The position numbers and the translations under genes were made by a program. The notes below the pieces were generated by a model. That model was not told the DNA's origin. It saw only the letters and a program-made list of their open reading frames with translations, and searched no databases. 8,522 bases of DNA from CANJSG01 sp038203875 (GTDB taxonomy: Bacteria > Verrucomicrobiota > Verrucomicrobiia > Limisphaerales > CANJSG01): contig JBBRDN010000202.1 of assembly GCA_038203875.1 (NCBI GenBank), positions 1 to 8,522 on the forward strand, in the 5' to 3' direction. Positions 1 through 6,315 of this stretch are shown one piece after another; the stretch's first letter is position 1, and the number at the start of each line of letters is the position of its first letter.

Positions 1-288
1 GAACTCGGCGAGGTCGCCCTTGGTGAAGTAGCTGTGCGACGCGTCGAGAGCCTCGAGATAACGGTCGAGAAATTTGGAGGACGCCTCTTCGTCGAGGGGT
101 CGTTTGGAGAAATGAGTGCTCTGCAGAAGTCCGGCCACGAACCGGCCGACGCTGGATTCCGTCACCCCGGGAGGCGCCAGATGCGTGGTCGGAGGCAGCT
201 CCCCGGAACGGGCCGGGAGAACCACCGCGGCGAGGAGGAGGGCTGCGATGGCAGCCGTCCATTTGCGGACTTCAGCGGGCAATCTCAT
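1..288 (-). CDS. prc: Tail-specific (C-terminal processing) protease, Prc/Tsp type, N-terminal fragment
   Basis: Only the first 96 codons lie in the window; the gene continues past position 1. Residues 1-28 look like a Sec signal peptide: basic start (Arg2, Arg8, Lys9), a hydrophobic Ala/Leu/Val core at about 12-24, then an Ala-Arg-Ser end. Residues 59-96 carry the pattern I associate with the N-terminal domain of Tsp/Prc proteases: HFSKRPLDEE, then LDRYLEALD, then a Ser-Tyr-Phe and an acidic stretch. Known members are periplasmic serine proteases of family S41 with a PDZ domain and a Ser-Lys dyad that trim or degrade proteins from their C-terminus; they usually run to about 650-700 residues. 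PDZ and catalytic regions are outside the window, so activity cannot be judged. The ATG overlaps the stop of the upstream FKBP gene (ATGA, four bases) and no Shine-Dalgarno is visible, which suggests translational coupling. Family assignment is fairly secure despite the short fragment. Confidence 0.8.
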   Translation of the reverse strand, partial: MRLPAEVRKWTAAIAALLLAAVVLPARSGELPPTTHLAPPGVTESSVGRFVAGLLQSTHFSKRPLDEEASSKFLDRYLEALDASHSYFTKGDLAEF

Positions 289-977
289 TTGGTAACGATT
301 TCGAGCAGTTCAATGTCGAAGGTCAGGACCGCGTTCGGAGGAATGTCGGCGCCGGCACCATTCTCGCCGTAGGCCAGTTCGGAAGGGATGTAGAGCTGCC
401 ACTTGGAACCGGTCTTCATCAGCTGAAGCGCCTCAGTCCATCCCTTGATCACGCCGCCGACGGGGAACTCGGCCGGATCATTGCGCTTGTAGGAGCTGTC
501 GAACTCGGTGCCGTTGATGAGCGTGCCGCGATAGTGAGTCTTAACCGTGTCGGTCGCCTTGGGGACCGCACCGGCGCCGGCCTTAACGACCTTGTATTGC
601 AGGCCGCTCGGGAGGGTGACAACGCCTTCCTTCTTCTTGTTGGCATCGAGGAACTCCTTGCCTTCCTGGATGCTCGCGGCGCCGGCTTCCTTGCGTTTGG
701 CCATCGCCTTCTCGCGGAGGCCGGACGAAAGGGCGGTCAAGGTTTCGCGCACCTGCTCGTCGGTCATCAACGCCTTGCCACCGGTGAAGGCGTCCTTGAA
801 TCCGGCGGCGAACTGGTCGACATCGAGGTCGAGGGAGTTGCGCTTGAGATTGTTGCCGACATCGATGCCGATGGCGTAGCTGCTTTTTTCCTTATCGGAT
901 TTGAAGGCGGTGGTGGGTTCCGCGGCGTTGAGGGAGATCGCCATGATGGCTGCGAGGGTGGTCGGAATGAATTTCAT
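285..977 (-). CDS. FKBP-type peptidyl-prolyl cis-trans isomerase, exported (FkpA/Mip-like)
   Basis: A 230-residue protein that should catalyse cis-trans isomerisation of Xaa-Pro bonds and assist folding in the periplasm. Residues 1-18 form a signal peptide (Lys2, then a hydrophobic core) with a probable cut after Asn-Ala-Ala; no lipobox Cys is present. About 25-115 is the helical N-terminal domain typical of FkpA/Mip dimers, opening with KSSYAIGIDVG and ending in a Lys/Glu-rich linker helix. About 120-230 is the FKBP fold, with the usual pocket residues visible: Tyr in HYRG, Phe-Asp in EFDSS, Phe in AEFPV, Val-Ile and Trp in GVIKGW, Tyr in LAYG, Phe in LTFDIEL. The catalytic domain therefore looks intact. 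I chose the ATG at 977 because it places the signal peptide at the N-terminus; an in-frame ATG at 1022 would add 15 residues. Neither has a clear Shine-Dalgarno. It is the first gene of a pair with the Prc protease (stop overlaps the next start). Confidence 0.93.
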   Translation of the reverse strand: MKFIPTTLAAIMAISLNAAEPTTAFKSDKEKSSYAIGIDVGNNLKRNSLDLDVDQFAAGFKDAFTGGKALMTDEQVRETLTALSSGLREKAMAKRKEAGAASIQEGKEFLDANKKKEGVVTLPSGLQYKVVKAGAGAVPKATDTVKTHYRGTLINGTEFDSSYKRNDPAEFPVGGVIKGWTEALQLMKTGSKWQLYIPSELAYGENGAGADIPPNAVLTFDIELLEIVTK

Positions 978-1198
978 TGAGTGGATCACGCCGTGACTCA
1001 GCTTTAATGATGAAATCGACATCGGCGTTGCCGCGAAGCTACCAGTCGAACCTTGACCGTCAAGGAACGCCACCTTCGAGGGCTAAGGGATCGTCGGGCG
1101 GTTGTGAGACCGGCTGTAGGGGGAGAACGTTCAGAATCATCGCCGGGTCACAGCGTCACCTCTTGCCCTGAACGGCGGAGGCCGCCTTTACTCTGCCC
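978..1198. other. Divergent intergenic region between the FKBP gene and purN
   Basis: These 221 bases must hold the promoters for both the minus-strand FKBP-prc pair and plus-strand purN, but I see no convincing -35/-10 pair for either. Two structures stand out: the inverted repeat at 1051-1065 (listed separately) and GGCGG-AGG-CCGCC at 1174-1186, a 5-bp stem with a 3-base loop followed by TTT, only 12 bases before the purN ATG. The GGAGG inside this hairpin is the only Shine-Dalgarno-like string near purN, but it ends 17 bases from the ATG, farther than usual. GAACGTTC at 1125-1132 is a short palindrome with no assignable role. No small gene is supported here. Confidence 0.5.
1051..1065. promoter_or_regulatory. 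Perfect 7-bp inverted repeat, possible operator
   Basis: CCTTGAC-C-GTCAAGG is a perfect 7+7 inverted repeat with a single central base, 74 bases upstream of the FKBP start and 134 bases upstream of purN. Both arms contain TTGAC, so a -35-like hexamer can be read on either strand. The best-spaced -10 on the minus strand (16 bases downstream) is poor: TAGCTT. The symmetry would suit a dimeric regulator, but one such repeat could arise by chance in a sequence of this length. This is a candidate only. Confidence 0.25.
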
Positions 1199-1819
1199 AT
1201 GTCTAATCCGCTTCGCCTCGGCATTCTCGGCTCAGGCAAAGGCTCGAACATGGTCGCAATCGCCGACGCCATAAGCGGTGGCGATGTCCCGGCGCAGATC
1301 GTCGCGGTGATTAGCGACGTCGAATCGGCCGGAATCCTCGAACACGCCAGGAGCCGTGGACTTCCAGCGCAGTTCATCGCACCGGGAAAGTTCAGGACCA
1401 AACTCGACGACGACGCCGAACGCTCCTACATCGACGCGCTCAAGGCGGCGGGGGTCGATCTCGTGGTGCTGGCTGGATTCATGCGGATCTTGAAAGGCGA
1501 GTTCCTCCGCGTCTTCGAGCAACGGGTCATCAATATTCATCCGTCGCTCCTCCCCGCGTTTCCGGGTTTGGCGGCTTGGAAACAGGCGCTCGACTACGGT
1601 GTGAAAGTCGCCGGCTGCACTGTCCACTACGTCGACCAAGGCGTCGACACCGGCCCGATCATCGCCCAAACGGCTGTCGCCGTCCTCGATGGAGATACCG
1701 CTACAACCCTGCACGAGCGCATCCAAGTCGCAGAACGGTCCCTCTATCCGCGCGTCGTGGCCGCCCTAGCACGTGGGCAGGTCAAGGTGTCCGGGCGCTC
1801 CACCTCTGGCCTCCCCTAG
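1199..1819 (+). CDS. purN: Phosphoribosylglycinamide formyltransferase (GAR transformylase)
   Basis: A 206-residue cytosolic enzyme of de novo purine synthesis. It transfers the formyl group of 10-formyltetrahydrofolate to glycinamide ribonucleotide, giving formyl-GAR. The whole family pattern is visible: GILGSGKGSN at 8-17 (phosphate-binding loop for GAR), VVLAGFMRIL at 89-98, NIHPSLLPAFPG at 112-123 with the catalytic Asn112 and His114, and HYVDQGVDTGPII at 143-155 with the catalytic Asp150. Relative to the E. coli enzyme these three residues are shifted by a constant +6, so the core has no internal indel. Length is normal for the family. The ATG at 1199 puts the phosphate loop at the expected distance from the N-terminus; no well-spaced Shine-Dalgarno precedes it. 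It is transcribed away from the FKBP gene and is followed by 228 bases before the next gene, so it is probably a single-gene unit. Confidence 0.96.
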   Translation: MSNPLRLGILGSGKGSNMVAIADAISGGDVPAQIVAVISDVESAGILEHARSRGLPAQFIAPGKFRTKLDDDAERSYIDALKAAGVDLVVLAGFMRILKGEFLRVFEQRVINIHPSLLPAFPGLAAWKQALDYGVKVAGCTVHYVDQGVDTGPIIAQTAVAVLDGDTATTLHERIQVAERSLYPRVVAALARGQVKVSGRSTSGLP

Positions 1820-2047
1820 ACAATTTGTAACCTCTCCAGAGGAAACCCTCAGGACTTTCGTGACGATCGCCGGAGCGCGCGGTCATACCACAGTCTCAAC
1901 GGCCGACCCGAGAGAAACATCGCAACCAACTGCCGTGACCGGTTTTGAATCCCCGGCCGCTCAGTTGAACGAAAACCACCGTCGGTGTTCCGAAGTTTGA
2001 ACAGAGCCCGGAGCGCGGTCGTCCATGACGGGGTTCCCACAAAAAAA
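1820..2047. other. Intergenic region upstream of the efflux operon
   Basis: No gene is supported in these 228 bases; the short open frames here lack family features or a ribosome site. Because the four efflux genes are tightly packed, their promoter most likely lies here, but no convincing sigma-70 hexamer pair was found. Small structures: CCTCTGG at 1803-1809 (inside the end of purN) can pair with CCAGAGG at 1836-1842, but no T-run follows, so it is a poor terminator; CACCG-T-CGGTG at 1977-1987 is an 11-bp inverted repeat. An A-tract at 2041-2048 leads directly into the tolC-like ATG. Confidence 0.5.
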
Positions 2048-2048
2048 A
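2041..2048 (+). repeat. Homopolymeric A8 tract running into the start codon
   Basis: Eight consecutive A residues, the last being the A of the ATG of the TolC-like gene. In a GC-rich window this tract is conspicuous. It may act as an unstructured A-rich leader that helps ribosome loading where no Shine-Dalgarno is present. Length change by slippage would alter the leader but not the frame from the ATG at 2048. It is seen directly; the role is inferred. Confidence 0.5.
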
Positions 2049-3763
2049 TGAGGTCTGTCCACCGGCTGACGTATCCGGGACTAATCGCAGTGCTGGCTTT
2101 AGCCGGTTGCTCAGCGGGTCACTACCGCAAAGCCGCCGACAAGCAGGCGTATTCGCTGCTGAAGTCCAAGTCCGCGCTCGTGAAGAACGCCGGCTCGGCC
2201 TTCGACATCGATCAGACTAATCGCGTCGTCCTCGACTACCTTCCCGCAGCTATATCAACCGCGGCTTTCCTCGGTCCCGACGCGGCCACGGAGGTCGGTG
2301 CCCGGGTTCTGTCGCTGGAAGAAGCGCTCAAGATTTCGGTCCAGCACAACCGCACCTTTCAATCCCGCAAGGAGCAGCTCTACATTTCCGCACTCGGACT
2401 CAGCCTAGCCCGGCACCAGTTCACGCCGCTGCTTTCTGGAAGGGCCAACGCGCGAATCGCGGGACAAACCGAGCAGGCGGTCGATGTCATCGTCGACCCG
2501 GTTACCCAGCAGCCCAAGACGCTGCTCAGCGACAATCTGGTCGAGCAACAGCGCGTTTCGGGTGACGTCGGGCTCAACACCAGCTGGCTCATGCGGGACA
2601 TCGGCCGACTGACCGCATCCTTCTCGACCGACTTCCTCCGCTTCATCACCGGCGATCCGCGCACGGTCACGTCGTCGCAGGTGGGCGCTACATTCGCCCG
2701 TCCGCTGCTCCGCAACGCCGGATTCAAGCAGCAGATGGAAAACCTGACCCAGGCCGAACGGGATCTGCTCTACGATCTCCGCGAGTTCACCCAGTTCCGG
2801 AAGGATTTCAGCGTGCAGGTCGCCACCGCCTATTACGGCGTGCTCGGAAACCGCGACACCGTCCGCAACAGCTTCCTCAATCTGGAAAGCTCCAGGAAAA
2901 ACGCCGAACGCACACGGGCTCTTGCGCAGGAAGGCCGCATCACCCAGGCGGATCTCGGCCGCCTGGAGCAGCAGGAGCTGGACGCGGAGAACGCCTGGAC
3001 CAGTGCGGTGCGGAACTACAAACAGGCCCTCGACAATTTCAAACTCCTCCAGCTTGGAATCCCCGTCGCAACCACCATCGTGCTCGATGATCTGGAGCTC
3101 ACGAACCTGACGATCCGGCATCCGAGCATTCCGGTGAGTGAGTCGATCCAGGTAGCCATGAGTTCGCGCCTCGACCTGATGAATTCGCGCGAACGCCATG
3201 AAGACTCCATACGGCAGGTCGACTTGGCCGCCAATTCTTTGAAGCCGCAGGTCGATCTGGTGGCCAACGCGGGCTTTAACAGCAGGCAGGAGACCAACGC
3301 CCGGTTCGCCGTGCCCGATCCGGCCCGCTACCGCTGGAGCGCCGGCCTGGACGTGGACCTGCCGTTCGACAGGACATCTGAACGCAACGCCTACCGGGGC
3401 GCGTTGATTGCGGAGAAACGTTCCGCCCGGACGTTGGAACAGTTCGAAGATCAGATCCGGCTGGGTGTCCGGGAGAGCTGGCGGACCCTGGACCAAGCCA
3501 AACGCAGCCATGAGATCAGCGAACTGGGCGTGAAGATCGCCGAACGCCGGGCCGAGGAGCAGAACCTCCTCGCCGAACTGGGACGCGCGAAAGCCCAGGA
3601 TCAGGTCGACGCGCAGAACGCCCTCAACGCCTCCAAGAATTCGCGCACGCAGGCGCTGGTTACGCACACGATCGCCCGCCTGCAGTTCTGGAACAACATG
3701 GGCATTCTCTACATCAAGGAAAACGGCCGCTGGGAGGAACTCGAACATGGCAAAGCTGACTGA
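2048..3763 (+). CDS. TolC-family outer-membrane efflux lipoprotein
   Basis: A 571-residue outer-membrane duct protein, expected to trimerise and form the exit channel of the exporter encoded downstream. Residues 1-20 are a lipoprotein signal peptide ending in the lipobox Leu-Ala-Gly-Cys with Cys21 as the lipidation site; Ser at +2 does not signal inner-membrane retention. The first outer-membrane efflux (OEP) repeat opens with LSLEEALKISVQHN at 88-101, includes the ARPLLR strand region near 217-222 and a long helix rich in Glu/Arg/Gln at about 230-345. The second repeat starts near RLDLMNSRERHE at about 374-385, with LPFDRTSERNAYR at about 438-450. About 70 residues between Cys21 and the first repeat are longer than in E. 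coli TolC. I chose the ATG at 2048 because it starts a clean lipoprotein signal; a GTG at 1985 would add 21 residues before it. No Shine-Dalgarno is visible, only an A-tract. The 3' end overlaps the adaptor gene by 17 bases. Confidence 0.93.
   Translation: MRSVHRLTYPGLIAVLALAGCSAGHYRKAADKQAYSLLKSKSALVKNAGSAFDIDQTNRVVLDYLPAAISTAAFLGPDAATEVGARVLSLEEALKISVQHNRTFQSRKEQLYISALGLSLARHQFTPLLSGRANARIAGQTEQAVDVIVDPVTQQPKTLLSDNLVEQQRVSGDVGLNTSWLMRDIGRLTASFSTDFLRFITGDPRTVTSSQVGATFARPLLRNAGFKQQMENLTQAERDLLYDLREFTQFRKDFSVQVATAYYGVLGNRDTVRNSFLNLESSRKNAERTRALAQEGRITQADLGRLEQQELDAENAWTSAVRNYKQALDNFKLLQLGIPVATTIVLDDLELTNLTIRHPSIPVSESIQVAMSSRLDLMNSRERHEDSIRQVDLAANSLKPQVDLVANAGFNSRQETNARFAVPDPARYRWSAGLDVDLPFDRTSERNAYRGALIAEKRSARTLEQFEDQIRLGVRESWRTLDQAKRSHEISELGVKIAERRAEEQNLLAELGRAKAQDQVDAQNALNASKNSRTQALVTHTIARLQFWNNMGILYIKENGRWEELEHGKAD
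3732..3738 (+). promoter_or_regulatory. Ribosome binding site of the adaptor gene
   Basis: GGGAGGA lies 8 bases upstream of the ATG at 3747 and is the strongest Shine-Dalgarno in the window. It sits inside the coding sequence of the TolC-like gene and fixes the adaptor start, confirming the 17-base gene overlap. Confidence 0.8.
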
Positions 3764-5615
3764 CTTCATCCGGAAACAACCCCGCTGGCGAATCGCCGTA
3801 GTCCTTGTAGCCGCGGCCGGCTTGTTCCTTGCGCTTCGAGGAGGCGGCAAAACGACGACCGAAGGCGCAACCTTCACCGCAAGGCGGGGCCCACTCGAGA
3901 TCACCGTGATCGAGGGCGGCAGCCTGCAGGCGCTCGAATCGCAGGAGATCAAGTGCGAAGTCCGCGTGGGCTATCAGGGCACCAAAATCCTGAAGATCGT
4001 CGAGGAAGGCTACCAGGTGACCGACGACGACGTGGCCAACGGCAAGGTCCTCATCGAGCTGGACTCTTCCGAAATCCAGAAACTCCTGGTCCAGCAGGAA
4101 ATCACCCTCCAAGCCGCGATGGCTGCGTTTGCGGACGCCCAGCAGACCTATGAGATCCAGCTCAACCAAAACGTCAGCGACATCAAGGCTGCTGAACAGA
4201 AGGCCCGGTTTGCCCGGATGGATTTCGACAAGTTCCTCGGCGCGTCGCTGACCGATGAATTGATCACCCGCTTCCAATTGGACAAACCAGTGGTCCTCAG
4301 CCGTCCAAAGCCGGCCGCTCTGCCGAACTCGGAGACTGCGCCAACGAACGCCACACCAGTCGTCGTCGGCGGTTCAGAATTCTCCAAGCTTCTCACTTCC
4401 GCCACGCCCGGGGCGGCTACCAACAGACCGAAACCACCAGAGCCATCGACCACGCCCGCAACGCCCCAAGTCGAGGCTCCTCCGGAAGCTCAACCCGCGC
4501 CGAAAGCCGTCGAAGTCGACTTCCTCCAATACGCCACCCTCGATGCCCTTGGCGTCGGCGAGGCGAAACAGAAGCTCCGCAAGATGGAAGACGACCTGCA
4601 GGTCGCGAAGAAGGAGCTCGGGCAATCGCAGTCCACGATCGACGGCACTCGACGCCTCCACGAAAAGGGCTTCGTCACCCGCACCGATCTCCAGCGCGAC
4701 GAGATCGCCTTCGAGAACAGCCGCCTGAAGGTCCAGACGGCGGAAACCGCACGCGACCTCTACCTCAAGTATGAGTTCGTGAAGTCGGCCGAAGAGTCCC
4801 TATCAAAGTTCACCGAAGCAGTCCGGGAACTCGACAGGGCCAAGAAAGCCGCCATTTCCAAACTGGCCCAGGCCGAATCCAAGCTCCGCTCCACGGAGGC
4901 GCAGTTCAACATCCAGTCGCGCCAGCGCAAGGACATGAGCGAGCAGATCGCCAAGTGCATCATCAAGGCGACCAAGCCCGGCCTTGTCGTCTACGGTGGA
5001 GGACGCGAGGACGTCTATTACTCCGACCAGGAACGCATCCGCGAAGGCGCCACCGTCCGCGAAAGGCAGGCCATCATCACCATTCCCAACCTCGCGAAGA
5101 TGTCGGTCAACGTGAAGATCCACGAGAGCTACATCAAAAAGATCCTGAAAGGCCAGAGGGCCAAGATCGTGGTCGACGCCTTCGCGGACCAGGCCCTAAC
5201 CGGCGAGATCACCAAGGTCGCGGTGCTGCCGGACTCGGCGAACCGCTGGATGAATCCCGATCTCAAGGTCTACCTGACATCCATCACGATCGAGGGCACC
5301 CGCGACTGGGTGAAGCCCGGCATGAGCGCGAAGGTGGAAGTGTTCGTCGAGCACCTCGACAACGTGGTCCACGTCCCAGTTCAGGCGATCGTTCCCGAGG
5401 ATGGAAAACACGTCTGCTACGTGATGAACGGCAGTTCGCAAGAACGCCGTGTGGTGGAGATTGGACAGTTCAACGACGAGTTCATCGTTGTTCGAAGCGG
5501 CCTGAAGGAGGGCGAAAAAGTCGCGTTGCGTTCGGCGGAAACGCTGCCCGACGGCGGTGGAGCGAAGCCTGCCAAGTCCAAAGAGGAGCCGGCCAAGCCC
5601 GCGGGCAAAGCCTGA
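3747..5615 (+). CDS. Periplasmic adaptor subunit of a tripartite ABC exporter (HlyD/MacA-like), unusually long
   Basis: A 622-residue membrane-fusion protein that should link the inner-membrane ABC transporter to the TolC-like duct. Residues 15-30 form a single N-terminal membrane anchor after a basic start. The first barrel-sandwich (lipoyl) half lies at about 50-106 (GYQGTKILKIVEEGYQV, then LIELDSSE). A coiled-coil segment spans about 107-165. A Pro/Ala/Thr-rich stretch follows at about 186-256. A second helical region spans about 271-400 with the hairpin-turn motif LHEKGFVTRTDL at 304-315. The second lipoyl half is at about 403-416 (CIIKATKPGLVVYG), the beta-barrel at about 450-535 (VKIHESYIKKILKGQ, VKPGMSAKVEV), then a membrane-proximal domain. 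The tail from about 602 is Lys/Pro/Ala-rich. MacA of E. coli is about 370 residues; the excess lies mainly between the lipoyl halves. Start fixed by a strong Shine-Dalgarno. Family is clear; the substrate is unknown. Confidence 0.92.
   Translation: MAKLTDFIRKQPRWRIAVVLVAAAGLFLALRGGGKTTTEGATFTARRGPLEITVIEGGSLQALESQEIKCEVRVGYQGTKILKIVEEGYQVTDDDVANGKVLIELDSSEIQKLLVQQEITLQAAMAAFADAQQTYEIQLNQNVSDIKAAEQKARFARMDFDKFLGASLTDELITRFQLDKPVVLSRPKPAALPNSETAPTNATPVVVGGSEFSKLLTSATPGAATNRPKPPEPSTTPATPQVEAPPEAQPAPKAVEVDFLQYATLDALGVGEAKQKLRKMEDDLQVAKKELGQSQSTIDGTRRLHEKGFVTRTDLQRDEIAFENSRLKVQTAETARDLYLKYEFVKSAEESLSKFTEAVRELDRAKKAAISKLAQAESKLRSTEAQFNIQSRQRKDMSEQIAKCIIKATKPGLVVYGGGREDVYYSDQERIREGATVRERQAIITIPNLAKMSVNVKIHESYIKKILKGQRAKIVVDAFADQALTGEITKVAVLPDSANRWMNPDLKVYLTSITIEGTRDWVKPGMSAKVEVFVEHLDNVVHVPVQAIVPEDGKHVCYVMNGSSQERRVVEIGQFNDEFIVVRSGLKEGEKVALRSAETLPDGGGAKPAKSKEEPAKPAGKA
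4302..4514 (+). other. Pro/Ala/Thr-rich low-complexity segment within the adaptor
   Basis: Encodes about residues 186-256 of the adaptor. It is dense in Pro, Ala and Thr, with Pro-rich strings such as RPKPPEPSTTPATP at 227-240, and cannot be a continuous helix. It interrupts the coiled-coil part of the protein between the 107-165 coil and the 271-400 helices. Reading frame is continuous, with no sign of a frameshift. It is probably a flexible linker. Confidence 0.7.
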
Positions 5616-5628
5616 CGGCCAAACGACT

Positions 5629-6315
5629 GTGAGCCAGCCCATCGTTCATTTCGACGACGTCCGGAAATCCTATCAGATGGGACCCAACACCGTCGAAGCG
5701 CTGCGAGGCATCAGCTTCAAGGTCATGCCCGGAGAATTCATCAGCATCATGGGACCTTCAGGCTGCGGGAAATCCACGCTGCTGAATCTGCTTGGGTGCC
5801 TCGACCGGCCCTCGTCCGGACACTACTTCCTCGGCGGCGACGATGTGTCCCGAATGGAAGACGACCTCCTCTCCATGGTCCGAGGTGCACGGCTCGGTTT
5901 CATCTTCCAAAGCTACAATCTCATTCAACAGCTAAGCGTCGTGGAGAACATCGAGGTGCCGCTCTACTACCGCGACGAACCCGAGGAAAAAAGCCGCGCC
6001 AGGGCTATCAAACTTGCCCACCTCGTCGGGCTCGGCGACCGGATCGACCACAAGCCCTTTGAGCTGTCCGGCGGCCAACAGCAGCGCGTCGCCATAGCCC
6101 GCGCCCTGGTCAACGACCCGCTTGTCATCCTCGCCGACGAGCCAACCGGCAACCTCGACTCCAAATCCGGCCGCGAGATCCTCGAAGTCTTCAAGGATCT
6201 CCACCATCAGGGCAAAACCCTGATTCTCGTCACCCACGATTCGAACGTCGCGCAGCTCGCCGACCGCGCCATCCGCCTGAAGGACGGCAACATTGAATCC
6301 GATGTCCGCAAATAA
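5629..6315 (+). CDS. ABC transporter ATP-binding protein, MacB/LolD type
   Basis: A 228-residue cytoplasmic ATPase that should power the partner permease. All nucleotide-binding motifs are intact: Walker A GPSGCGKST at 42-50, Q-loop Gln94 in FQSYNLIQ, signature LSGGQQQRVAIARAL at 146-160, Walker B VILADE at 166-171 with catalytic Glu171, D-loop NLDS at 175-178, and H-loop His203 in VTHD. The Leu-Leu-Asn-Leu-Leu-Gly stretch after Walker A and DEPTGNLD are typical of the MacB/LolD/FtsE branch of exporters and lipoprotein or peptide transporters. I chose the GTG at 5629 because it gives the standard N-terminus about 40 residues before Walker A and a 13-base gap from the adaptor stop. An in-frame ATG at 5557 would add 24 low-complexity residues inside the adaptor gene. 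No clear Shine-Dalgarno is present at the GTG, so coupling to the preceding gene is likely. Its end overlaps the permease start. Confidence 0.95.
   Translation: MSQPIVHFDDVRKSYQMGPNTVEALRGISFKVMPGEFISIMGPSGCGKSTLLNLLGCLDRPSSGHYFLGGDDVSRMEDDLLSMVRGARLGFIFQSYNLIQQLSVVENIEVPLYYRDEPEEKSRARAIKLAHLVGLGDRIDHKPFELSGGQQQRVAIARALVNDPLVILADEPTGNLDSKSGREILEVFKDLHHQGKTLILVTHDSNVAQLADRAIRLKDGNIESDVRK
6280..6284 (+). promoter_or_regulatory. Shine-Dalgarno-like site for the permease gene
   Basis: AAGGA lies 8 bases upstream of an in-frame TTG at 6293 and 17 bases upstream of the ATG at 6302. Spacing therefore favours the TTG, which adds three residues; codon type favours the ATG. The start of the permease is uncertain by nine bases for this reason. 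Confidence 0.4.

Noticed and set aside
1125..1132. GAACGTTC as a LexA-type SOS box
   Set aside because: SOS boxes of the GAAC/GTTC type have a spacer between the half-sites; here there is none, and purN is not an SOS gene.
1803..1842. CCTCTGG/CCAGAGG inverted repeat as a purN terminator
   Set aside because: The left arm is inside the coding end and no T-run follows the right arm, so it does not fit an intrinsic terminator.
1773..2040. Small open frames on both strands in the gap before the efflux operon (75 and 63 codons)
   Set aside because: No ribosome site, no family resemblance and random-looking composition; one overlaps the end of purN.
2405..3952. A 515-codon open frame on the minus strand across the TolC-like gene and the adaptor start
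   Set aside because: It is antisense to a gene with full family motifs and a lipoprotein signal. Long stop-free antisense frames are common in GC-rich codon usage, and its translation shows no recognisable domain.
4955..5632. A 225-codon plus-strand open frame inside the adaptor gene
   Set aside because: Its translation is extremely rich in Arg, Gly and His, as expected from reading a GC-rich gene out of frame, and the adaptor frame is intact across it.
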